6,133 nucleotides of DNA from positions 1 to 6,133 of the forward strand of contig DKXD01000064.1 in assembly GCA_002492075.1 (NCBI GenBank), in the 5' to 3' direction. Below the pieces are notes generated by a model, which did not search any database, had not been told where the DNA came from, and saw only the letters and a program-made list of their open reading frames with translations. Numbering within the stretch: position 1 is the stretch's first letter; the number at the start of each line of letters is the position of its first letter. Source of the stretch: Ruminococcaceae bacterium UBA7135. Lineage in GTDB: Bacteria > Bacillota > Clostridia > Oscillospirales > Ruminococcaceae. Shown here piece by piece: positions 1-5,817 of this stretch. The position numbers were made by a program, and so were the translations under genes.

Positions 1-42
1 AGGCGGGGCGTTTGCTATTGATAAGCGGGGCATAATATCTAA

Positions 43-1233
43 TTATCCAAGCGGATTGACCTTTTCGGGAATGTATTCCTGCATTGCTTTTACAGCGGGC
101 TGAGTCAGGTCGTAGCGGTGCCATTTATAGGTGCCGTCGTCCTGCTTTTCCGGATCCATCCATACCATTATGCCGTTCCAGCCGCTGTCGTATACCGACT
201 TGTACTTATCCGTCAGCGACATCTTGCACTCTTTCTCGTCATCGTTGTGAGTTTCGCCGATAACGCAAGGCTTCGCTTCCGCAAGCCCGAACTCGGACGG
301 CGAGATGTTTATCGGGAAACCGAAATACTGCCGCTGCCAGTTATAATAATGCGTACTGTAAAAATCGAGATACGCCTTGTCGCTGCCCGTCAGCTCTTTA
401 AGATACTCATCGGAGACCTTGTTGCCCTCGTATTTCTCGGAGTTGTACTTGATTATTCCGATACCGACCGTAACAAGAAAATCACTGTTTTCATGAATGA
501 CCTGCGCGCATTTTCCGAGAAGATAAGAGATGTTATCCCACGGTATCTGACCGCATTCTTGGTTTTCGTATACCCAGTCCGGCTCGTTCATAATGTCTAT
601 GCCCATTATGTAGCCGCAGTCACGATAGCGCTCACAGAACGCTTTTACATAAGAATTCGCGTAACCGTCGGAATACTCCTTGGATTTTATCAGCGCCTGC
701 CATTTCTGACCGCTGCTTACAGGCTCCTTGAAATGATCGAAGGACAGCAGCGTCGGCATAATGTAAAGCTTGTGCTTCTCGGCAAGCGCGAACAGTTTAT
801 CAAGCGCTTCCCAATGCGCGGGATTAACGTAAGTTATTTTTCCGTCGTCGCCCAGCTTCACAATATTCTCGCCGTTACAATTCACCCAGATACGCGTGCA
901 GTTTACGCCGTCCGCAACAAGCTGCGCGAATTCCTTGTCCCAGAACTCCTCGTCCATCGCCACGGTGAAGTCGTTCCACTTCTCCCACGGAGTATTCGTA
1001 CCGTTTATCCACAGCTCCTTGCCGCAGACCATAAACTTCGTGCCTTCAACGGTGACGCGGGCATAGGTGGTATCGACATTCTCTTCGGAACCCGATTCTA
1101 CGTCCTGATCGACGCTCTGAACGTCATCGGATTGCCCCGCCGAAGTGCCCGTTTTTTTCGAGCATCCCGCGGACGTACACACAATCGCCGCCGCCAGCAA
1201 AGCCGACAACAGTCTTTTCAGCAATTTGTTCAT
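43..1233 (-). CDS. Secreted lipoprotein, glycoside hydrolase family 5-like (endo-beta-mannanase/cellulase type)
   Basis: Predicted 396-residue lipoprotein that should hydrolyse a beta-linked polysaccharide or oligosaccharide outside the membrane. It has a basic N-terminus, a hydrophobic signal segment and a lipobox S-A-G-C with lipidated Cys at residue 24, then an acidic Ser/Asp/Glu-rich linker to about residue 58. The rest looks like a GH5-type (beta/alpha)8 barrel: G-V-N-C-T-R-I-W (about 109-116), I-M-N-E-P with candidate acid/base Glu217, S-T-H-Y-Y (about 293-297), V-I-G-E-T with candidate nucleophile Glu327, and V-W-M near 357-359. In clan GH-A the acid/base follows Asn on strand 4 and the nucleophile ends strand 7, which fits. 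The ATG at 1233 is chosen over an in-frame TTG at 1245 because GAGG lies 6 bases before it and the TTG overlaps that site. A promoter lies just upstream. The substrate cannot be read from sequence; mannan is a guess by resemblance, and another clan GH-A family (such as GH2- or GH39-like) is possible. Confidence 0.85.
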   Translation of the reverse strand: MNKLLKRLLSALLAAAIVCTSAGCSKKTGTSAGQSDDVQSVDQDVESGSEENVDTTYARVTVEGTKFMVCGKELWINGTNTPWEKWNDFTVAMDEEFWDKEFAQLVADGVNCTRIWVNCNGENIVKLGDDGKITYVNPAHWEALDKLFALAEKHKLYIMPTLLSFDHFKEPVSSGQKWQALIKSKEYSDGYANSYVKAFCERYRDCGYIMGIDIMNEPDWVYENQECGQIPWDNISYLLGKCAQVIHENSDFLVTVGIGIIKYNSEKYEGNKVSDEYLKELTGSDKAYLDFYSTHYYNWQRQYFGFPINISPSEFGLAEAKPCVIGETHNDDEKECKMSLTDKYKSVYDSGWNGIMVWMDPEKQDDGTYKWHRYDLTQPAVKAMQEYIPEKVNPLG

Positions 1234-1239
1234 AACGAT

Positions 1240-1243
1240 CCTC
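1240..1243 (-). promoter_or_regulatory. Ribosome binding site deciding the GH5-like start
   Basis: GAGG in the context TTGAGGATC lies 6 bases upstream of the ATG at 1233. The alternative in-frame TTG start at 1245 overlaps this site and would add four residues (M-R-I-V) before the true basic signal-peptide start. Confidence 0.7.
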
Positions 1244-1262
1244 AACTTTCTGTTTTTACATT

Positions 1263-1291
1263 ATTATATCACATTCATTTAAGAATTGCAA
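1263..1291 (-). promoter_or_regulatory. Sigma-A-type promoter for the GH5-like gene
   Basis: On the minus strand a -35 box TTGCAA (1286-1291) is followed after exactly 17 bases by a perfect -10 box TATAAT (1263-1268). The bases TGA before the -10 form an extended -10 element (TG-n-TATAAT). Predicted transcription start is near 1256, giving a leader of about 20-25 bases with the GAGG ribosome binding site. This is the best promoter in the window and implies the glycosidase can be expressed independently of the LRR operon. Confidence 0.75.
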
Positions 1292-1328
1292 CAGCCTTTT
1301 CATAATTTGCAAGCTGTCAGGCGTTCTC

Positions 1329-3674
1329 CTATGCCGCCGCATAGAAATCCTCTATATTCGCGGCGGTGTAGGTCTTGCCCTTGTACGTCAGTTTCAGCTT
1401 GGGGCAATCGTCGAAACAGCCGTACATAACGTCCTTTACAGAGTCGGGAACGGTGACGCTTTCAAGACTCCCGCAGCCCTCGAACGCGTTCATTCCGATG
1501 CTCTCAACGCCGCTCGGTATCTCTATCTTCTTCAGAGCGTTGCAGAGGTAGAACGCCTTATCGGGCAGCTCCTTCAAACCGCTCGGGAGCCTTACCTCGG
1601 CAAGATTACCGCACCTTGCGAACGCCTCCTCGCCTATTTCAACGACGCTGTCCGGGATAGTTACGCTTGTTATTTCGGCGTTCCCCATAAATCCCAGCAC
1701 GAACGCGCCCGCGGCTATCTTTGTGACGTTATTGGGAATGACTACCGCGCCCTTTGTATAGTTGCCGTCTACAAGCACACCGTTTATCACGACAAGAGTG
1801 TTCTTTTCGCGGAGCTTTTCAATGAACGGAGTGCCGTCAAAGCACATCTTGCCGAAACTCGTTACCGTTGCGGGAATATCGAGCGTTTCAAGCTTTTTGC
1901 AGTTGTAGAACGCATAATCGCCCATTTCCGTGACGGAGCTTGGGATATTCACGCTTGAAAGTGCCGTACAGCCGGCAAACGCGCTCACGCCGATATACGT
2001 CACTCCCTCGGTGAGAGTAACGCTAGTTACATTCTTACAATCCGAAAGCGCATACGCGTCTATCTGTTTTGTGCCGTCGGGAACGTTCACCGCGCCCGAT
2101 CGCCCCCGCGGAACGGCTAACAGCGCATCGGTTTCTTTCATGAATAACATTCCGTCCTTGGAGTAGAAATACGGGTTGCCCTCCGCGACCATAAGCTCGG
2201 TTATCGTTTCTCCGAAGCTCCTCGACCAAATAAGCTCGACACTTGCGGGTATCTCAACAGTTTTCACGCCTAAACTCGAGGATATATCGTGTAGGCTCAG
2301 CACCTTCACGGGTTTTCCGTCTATTTCGGCGGGTATCTTCACGTTCTCCGACGTGCCGTTGTACGCCGATATACATACGCTGCCGTCGTTCTGCTCTCTG
2401 TACTCCCACTCGGGACGGTTGGAAAGAGCATTGCGCTCCACGTCCTCGAAGAGCGTTTCAAAATCGGCGCTTGTGTAGGTCTTTCCCTTATAGGTAACGG
2501 AAGCCTTGTCGCTTTCATCGAGGAAGTTGAACTCGTCTATCTCCGTTATGCTTTCGGGAAGCGTTATCATAGTGAGGTTTTCGCAGCGGTTGAAAAAGAA
2601 CGAGCCTATCTTCTCCACGCCGTCGGGCACGGTAAACTGTGTGATACTCTTGCAACCCGTGAACCAATTCCCAATCTCCTTTATCCCCTCGGGCAGACGT
2701 ACCTCCGTAAGCGCCTCGCAATACGCGAACGCGTTGCCGCCTATTCGCTCGACGCTGTTCGGCAGAGCTATTCTGGTTATCGTTGTATTGCTGCCCTTAT
2801 AGGGCTTGAACGCCTCGTAGACTATCTCCTTTACGCCGTCGGGAACAATAACCTCGCCCGACGCCGCAACTCCGTCCACCAGCATACCGTTTATGATCAC
2901 AAGCGGGTCTTTCTCCCGCAGCTTGTTCAAAAACGGCGTTCCGTCAAACGGGTGCTGTCCGATATCCGAAACGGTCTCGGGGATATCCAGCGTTTCCAGC
3001 TTCGCACAGTCTCTGAACGCGTATCCGTCTATCACTTCAACGGACTTGGGTATATTCAGCTCCGTAAGCGCCGAACAATCGCCGAACGCGCCCGCGCCTA
3101 TCTTCTTGACGCTCTCGGGCAGCACAACGGACGATACCTTGGCGCAGCCGTCAAAGGCGTATTCGCCTATACCCGATACGTCGTTCGGAACGGTTATCTC
3201 TCCCTTTTTCGCCTGAGGACAGGAATGAAGCACGATATTGCCGCTGTATTCCTCTTTCTCGTAAATAATGCCGTCCTTTGAATAGTAGCGCTCGTTTGTG
3301 TCCTCAACGATATATTCCGCAATACCCTCGCCCGAAATGTGAGACGATATGTATTCGACGCAGGCGGGTATCTCAACGGACGATGTCAGCGGACTACTTA
3401 CACTAAATCCGTAGCCGAGCCGAGTAACGGGCTTTCCGTCAAGCTCCTCGGGTATCTTCACGGCTGTCTCTTTGCCGTTGTACGCGGTAAGTTCAAGACT
3501 GCCGTCGGTCTGCTCCTCGCACTCCCATTCGGGCTTGCTTTCCTCAACGGGATTTACCCTGCCGTCATTCGGCGCGGATATTTCGGTATCGGAAGTGCTT
3601 TCGGACTTGTTGTTACAACCGCAAAGCGCCAGAACCAGAGCCGCGCATACCGCGGCGATAAGCCGTTTCTTCAT
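1329..3674 (-). CDS. BspA-like leucine-rich-repeat surface lipoprotein with two tandem modules
   Basis: Predicted 781-residue secreted lipoprotein. Signal peptide M-K-K-R-L-I-A-A is followed by the lipobox L-C-G-C with lipidated Cys20, then a Ser/Glu/Asn-rich linker. The body is two copies of one module, about residues 47-412 and 420-781. Each begins with P-E-W-E, holds many BspA/TpLRR-type repeats of about 23 residues (pattern I-x-x-x-A-F-x-x-C-x-x-L-x-x-V-x-I-P-x-x-V), and includes an S-K-D-G-(I/M) island and an L-V-(I/V)-I-N-G segment. Each closes with Y-K-G-K-T-Y-T. Such proteins in gut clostridia, oral Bacteroidetes and Treponema are associated with adhesion or protein binding; the ligand here is unknown. 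The ATG at 3674 is chosen over a TTG at 3689 because AAGGAG lies 5 bases before it. This start overlaps the previous gene's stop as ATGA, implying translational coupling. The second module has no signal peptide of its own, as expected for a fused duplicate. Confidence 0.92.
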   Translation of the reverse strand: MKKRLIAAVCAALVLALCGCNNKSESTSDTEISAPNDGRVNPVEESKPEWECEEQTDGSLELTAYNGKETAVKIPEELDGKPVTRLGYGFSVSSPLTSSVEIPACVEYISSHISGEGIAEYIVEDTNERYYSKDGIIYEKEEYSGNIVLHSCPQAKKGEITVPNDVSGIGEYAFDGCAKVSSVVLPESVKKIGAGAFGDCSALTELNIPKSVEVIDGYAFRDCAKLETLDIPETVSDIGQHPFDGTPFLNKLREKDPLVIINGMLVDGVAASGEVIVPDGVKEIVYEAFKPYKGSNTTITRIALPNSVERIGGNAFAYCEALTEVRLPEGIKEIGNWFTGCKSITQFTVPDGVEKIGSFFFNRCENLTMITLPESITEIDEFNFLDESDKASVTYKGKTYTSADFETLFEDVERNALSNRPEWEYREQNDGSVCISAYNGTSENVKIPAEIDGKPVKVLSLHDISSSLGVKTVEIPASVELIWSRSFGETITELMVAEGNPYFYSKDGMLFMKETDALLAVPRGRSGAVNVPDGTKQIDAYALSDCKNVTSVTLTEGVTYIGVSAFAGCTALSSVNIPSSVTEMGDYAFYNCKKLETLDIPATVTSFGKMCFDGTPFIEKLREKNTLVVINGVLVDGNYTKGAVVIPNNVTKIAAGAFVLGFMGNAEITSVTIPDSVVEIGEEAFARCGNLAEVRLPSGLKELPDKAFYLCNALKKIEIPSGVESIGMNAFEGCGSLESVTVPDSVKDVMYGCFDDCPKLKLTYKGKTYTAANIEDFYAAA
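3428..3581 (-). repeat. Direct repeat, copy in the two-module LRR gene
   Basis: This tract encodes the linker and the start of the first LRR module. It matches 4675-4828 in the neighbouring LRR gene at a constant offset of 1247 bases, with about nine mismatches by eye over 154 bases and a fully identical stretch of 46 bases (3474-3519). Flanking parts of the two genes are far less similar in DNA. This suggests recent duplication or gene conversion limited to the 5' part. Confidence 0.8.
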
Positions 3675-4924
3675 CGTCTCTCCTTCCAATTATCACTTAC
3701 TGCCTTATAAAACTCATCGATATTTGCGGATGTGTAGGTCTTGCCCTTGAACGTTATGTTTACCTTATCGCAGCCCCGAAAGCAGTCGTCAAGATAGCAA
3801 TCTGTCACGGTATCGGGCACATTTACCCGCGTAAGGCTTGCACAGTCCTCAAACGCTCTTATCCTGATAATCTTCACGCCGCTCGGGATATCAATGCTTT
3901 GCAGACTTTTGCAGTTTGCGAACATTTCCGCGGGTATATCGGTTATCCCCGAGGGCAGTTTTACCTCCGTAAGGTTTACGCAGCCGGTAAACGCGCACTC
4001 GCCTATCTCCGTCACGCTGTCGGGGATAGTCACCTTGGTTATGTTGGGATTTTCGCCGTACTCCACTTCAAAAGCGTCGCCCGATATCTTCATAACGCCG
4101 TCGGGTATCACGACCTCGCCCTTTGCCGTCTGACCGTCAACGAGTATGTTGTTTATCACGACAAGCGGGTTCTTTGCGCGGAGCTTTTCCAGAAACGGCG
4201 TTTCTTCAAACGCTCTTGAACCTATCTCCGTCACCTTTTCGGGGATTTCAAGCGTTTCAAGGCTCAGACATCCCTTGAACGCACCGCCGTCTATCTCCGT
4301 GAGAGTGCTTGGCAGCTTTACGCTTTTCAGCTCCTCACAATAAGCGAACGCGTCCCAGCCCAGGTACTCGACGCCCTCCGGCACAACGACCGAGGTCACG
4401 CCGCATGAAGAAAACGCCCAATCGGCTATCCTGCGCGTTCCCTCGGGTATCGTCACCTCGCCGCTTCGTCCGCAGGGGCACAAGAACAGCGCGTCGCTCT
4501 CCTTTTCGTATATTATACCGTCCTTTGAGAAAAACACGACGTTCCCCTCGGCGACCTCGACGCGCTCCACAAAAGGCACAAACGCGTCGTTGTCTATCTC
4601 CGTGACCGTTGCGGGTATCTCAACGCTTTTCACATTTTCCGTTTTCACGAAAACTCCCGAACCAATTGCCGTGACGGGCTTGCCGTCCAGCTTTTCGGGT
4701 ATCTTCACGGCGGTCTCTCTGCCGTTGTACGCGGTAAGTTCAAGACTGCCGTCGGTCTGCTCCTCGTACTCCCACTCGGGCTTGCTTTCCTCAACGGGAT
4801 TTACTCTGCCGTCATTCGGCGCGGATATCCCAATATCGAGTGAGCTTTCGGACTTGTTGTCACAGCCGCAAAGCGTGAGCGTCAGCGCCGCGCACACTCC
4901 CAAAGACAGAAGTCGTTTTTTCAT
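3671..4924 (-). CDS. BspA-like leucine-rich-repeat surface lipoprotein, single module
   Basis: Predicted 417-residue secreted lipoprotein, and the one-module relative of the larger LRR protein encoded next downstream. It has signal peptide M-K-K-R-L-L-S-L, a hydrophobic core and lipobox L-C-G-C with lipidated Cys21. A linker ending N-P-V-E-E-S-K-P-E-W-E is nearly the same as in the downstream protein. I count about ten BspA-type LRR units, such as those containing V-T-E-I-G-E-C-A-F-T-G-C and L-T-E-I-D-G-G-A-F-K-G-C. They are interrupted by F-F-S-K-D-G-I-I-Y-E-K and L-V-V-I-N-N-I-L-V-D-G islands, and the protein closes with F-K-G-K-T-Y-T-S and a basic tail. Function is likely surface binding or scaffolding; the ligand is unknown. 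The ATG at 4924 is preferred to the adjacent TTG at 4927: AAGGAG lies 8 bases before it, and the start shares one base with the synthetase stop (TGATG). Translation is therefore probably coupled to the alarmone synthetase. Confidence 0.92.
   Translation of the reverse strand: MKKRLLSLGVCAALTLTLCGCDNKSESSLDIGISAPNDGRVNPVEESKPEWEYEEQTDGSLELTAYNGRETAVKIPEKLDGKPVTAIGSGVFVKTENVKSVEIPATVTEIDNDAFVPFVERVEVAEGNVVFFSKDGIIYEKESDALFLCPCGRSGEVTIPEGTRRIADWAFSSCGVTSVVVPEGVEYLGWDAFAYCEELKSVKLPSTLTEIDGGAFKGCLSLETLEIPEKVTEIGSRAFEETPFLEKLRAKNPLVVINNILVDGQTAKGEVVIPDGVMKISGDAFEVEYGENPNITKVTIPDSVTEIGECAFTGCVNLTEVKLPSGITDIPAEMFANCKSLQSIDIPSGVKIIRIRAFEDCASLTRVNVPDTVTDCYLDDCFRGCDKVNITFKGKTYTSANIDEFYKAVSDNWKERR
3680..3685 (-). 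promoter_or_regulatory. Ribosome binding site inside the upstream LRR gene
   Basis: AAGGAG, 5 bases before the ATG at 3674, lies within the last codons (W-K-E-R-R) of the upstream LRR gene. Together with the ATGA stop/start overlap it supports translational coupling and fixes the start of the 781-residue protein. Confidence 0.8.
4675..4828 (-). repeat. Direct repeat, copy in the single-module LRR gene
   Basis: Partner of the tract at 3428-3581. It encodes the N-P-V-E-E-S-K-P-E-W-E linker and the T-D-G-S-L-E-L-T-A-Y-N-G start of the LRR module. Recombination between the two copies would delete 1247 bases (not a multiple of three counted alone, but both copies are in the same register of homologous codons only if the intergenic stop/start is removed). 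The likely natural role is simply a footprint of duplication. Confidence 0.8.
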
Positions 4925-5634
4925 CAATTCAGCTCCTTAAGCGTCTTGTATATCTCCTGCATTTCCGCATCCGTGGCGGCAATGGTCTCGGCGCACTGCT
5001 TCAGTCTGCCCGCAAGCTCCGCCGACACTTCGTTATCCGCCTTGTATTTCAATTCATGCTCCAAACTCGCCCAGAAATCCATTGCGATAGTGCGTATCTG
5101 AACCTCGACATATACCTCCTCTTTGGAATCGGAAAGGTATACGGGCGTTTGTATTACCAGATGCAGACTGCGGTAGCCGTTGGGCTTCGGCTCGCGAATA
5201 TAATCCTTGTGCTTGACAAGCTTAACGTCGTCCTGAGCCGTAAGCAGATCCGCTACCGTGTAGATATCGTCGATGTAGTTGCAGATAACGCGAACGCCCG
5301 CGACGTCATAAAGATTATTCCGAGCCGCTTCCACAGTGAACGACTTGTCCTTTCGCCTAAGCTTATCAAATATACTTTGGGGAGACTTGAGCCTGTCCTC
5401 TATATGATGAATGGGATTGTAGGAATACTTCGTGCGGAACTCGCTGTCAAGAATTTCCAGTTTGGTCTTTACCTCACGTATCGCGGATTCATACAAATGC
5501 TCAAACTCTATGAACTTGTACATCTCCTCTACCAACAGTTCGCCCTGATTATCCGGAAAGAGCTGTTTTACGGTAGCAAGCTCCGTATTCTCAATAGTTT
5601 TCTTCATGTTGTTTATATTCACATTTATGCCCAT
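4924..5634 (-). CDS. Small alarmone synthetase (RelA/SpoT-domain GTP pyrophosphokinase, YwaC/RelP-like)
   Basis: Predicted 236-residue cytoplasmic enzyme transferring pyrophosphate from ATP to the 3'-OH of GTP or GDP to make (p)ppGpp. It is a stand-alone RelA/SpoT synthetase domain: no HD hydrolase, TGS or ACT domain, and a length usual for small alarmone synthetases. Visible motifs are R-L-K-S-P-Q-S-I-F-D-K-L-R-R-K (about 81-95, ATP-binding basic residues), Y-D-V-A-G-V-R (Asp110, metal), K-P-N-G-Y-R-S-L-H (about 150-158, guanine-stacking Tyr) and E-V-Q-I-R-T (catalytic Glu177). A-M-D-F-W-A-S-L-E-H follows. The wording of these motifs and the N-terminal N-P-I-H-H segment resemble Bacillus YwaC/RelP more than YjbM/RelQ, judged from memory. 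All synthetase residues look intact. The start at 5634 is preferred to an upstream ATG at 5685: AAAGG lies 9 bases before 5634, and 5685 sits inside a hairpin. It is first gene of a coupled unit with two LRR lipoproteins. Confidence 0.95.
   Translation of the reverse strand: MGINVNINNMKKTIENTELATVKQLFPDNQGELLVEEMYKFIEFEHLYESAIREVKTKLEILDSEFRTKYSYNPIHHIEDRLKSPQSIFDKLRRKDKSFTVEAARNNLYDVAGVRVICNYIDDIYTVADLLTAQDDVKLVKHKDYIREPKPNGYRSLHLVIQTPVYLSDSKEEVYVEVQIRTIAMDFWASLEHELKYKADNEVSAELAGRLKQCAETIAATDAEMQEIYKTLKELN
4933..4938 (-). promoter_or_regulatory. Ribosome binding site inside the alarmone synthetase gene
   Basis: AAGGAG within the codons for the terminal K-E-L-N of the synthetase, 8 bases before the ATG at 4924. 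It decides the LRR lipoprotein start and supports co-translation of the two genes. Confidence 0.8.
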
Positions 5635-5643
5635 ATTTGCCCG

Positions 5644-5648
5644 CCTTT
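5644..5648 (-). promoter_or_regulatory. Ribosome binding site deciding the synthetase start
   Basis: AAAGG in the context GAAAGGCGGG lies 9 bases before the ATG at 5634. Neither the upstream in-frame ATG (5685, within a GC-rich hairpin) nor the downstream ATG (5607) has a comparable site. Confidence 0.65.
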
Positions 5649-5674
5649 CGCCGTTCAAACCGATTTTCAGAGAA

Positions 5675-5696
5675 TTCCCCCGCATGTGCGGGGGAA
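5675..5696 (-). promoter_or_regulatory. GC-rich hairpin in the synthetase leader
   Basis: Near-perfect inverted repeat with 9 paired bases (T-T-C-C-C-C-C-G-C against its complement) around a 4-base loop. It ends about 40 bases before the synthetase ATG. It is not followed by a T run on the minus strand, so it does not look like an intrinsic terminator. It may stabilise the mRNA, bind a regulator, or be a relic. Its shape resembles the palindromic core of a type I-E CRISPR repeat, but only one copy is present. Confidence 0.6.
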
Positions 5697-5714
5697 CGAT
5701 CTCTTTTCAAGGAC

Positions 5715-5749
5715 ACGCCGACCGAAACGATGTGCAGCACTATCGGCGT
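5715..5749. promoter_or_regulatory. Inverted repeat (possible leader hairpin, or plus-strand terminator)
   Basis: Stem ACGCCGA (5715-5721) pairs with TCGGCGT (5743-5749) around a 21-base loop, which itself can fold a small GTG-CTG-CAC hairpin. Read on the plus strand it is followed by TTCTTTAATT, like a weak intrinsic terminator, but no plus-strand gene is supported upstream of it. Read on the minus strand it would lie at the very 5' end of the synthetase mRNA. An alternative pairing of CGAT with ATCG on the minus strand competes for the same bases. Confidence 0.45.
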
Positions 5750-5756
5750 TTCTTTA

Positions 5757-5788
5757 ATTATAATGTATAAAATAAATCATCATGTAAA
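5757..5788 (-). promoter_or_regulatory. Candidate promoter for the synthetase-LRR operon
   Basis: On the minus strand there is a perfect TATAAT (5757-5762) in a strongly AT-rich stretch. The best -35-like hexamer, TTTACA (5783-5788), is 20 bases upstream, longer than the usual 16-18. The start would be near 5750, giving a leader of about 115 bases with two inverted repeats. The -10 box is convincing by composition and position; the -35 assignment is weak. Confidence 0.45.
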
Positions 5789-5792
5789 GACG

Positions 5793-5817
5793 CAGTGAAT
5801 TTCTTGTGAAATCACTG
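5793..5817 (-). terminator. Inverted repeat overlapping the stop of the repeat-protein gene, possible terminator
   Basis: On the minus strand CAGTGATTTC pairs with GAAA-T-TCACTG (10 base pairs with one bulged T) around an ACAA loop. The stem includes the TGA stop codon of the upstream gene. The following bases CGTCTTTACATG contain only a short T run, so termination would be inefficient or need help. The AT-rich synthetase promoter starts immediately after. Confidence 0.35.

Larger units (their letters stand above)
1234..1328 (-). other. Intergenic region between LRR gene and GH5-like gene
   Basis: Short AT-rich spacer between the stop of the larger LRR gene and the GH5-like start. It contains a promoter (listed separately). 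It also has a weak inverted repeat, ACAGC at 1291-1295 with GCTGT at 1313-1317, extendable by a G-T and an A-T pair. No run of T follows this stem on the minus strand and it overlaps the -35 box, so I do not call it a terminator. Readthrough from the upstream operon into the GH5-like gene is therefore possible. Confidence 0.5.

Noticed and set aside
1..42. Terminator downstream of the GH5-like gene
   Set aside because: The GC-rich blocks (GGCGGGGCG and AGCGGGGCA) are direct, not inverted, repeats and no T run follows; the sequence is cut off by the window edge.
118..1305. Long plus-strand open frame of 395 codons opposite the GH5-like gene
   Set aside because: It is antisense to a gene with a signal peptide, lipobox and catalytic motifs. 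Its protein is a low-complexity, Arg/Leu/Val-rich shadow with no domain.
1291..1317. Intrinsic terminator after the two-module LRR gene
   Set aside because: Only five strong base pairs, no T run after the stem on the minus strand, and the stem overlaps the promoter of the next gene.
5675..5696. CRISPR array
   Set aside because: Only a single palindrome; no second repeat at regular spacing and no spacers in the window.
5056..5757. Plus-strand open frame of 233 codons opposite the alarmone synthetase
   Set aside because: The minus-strand frame carries all the synthetase motifs; the plus-strand product shows no family resemblance and no ribosome binding site.
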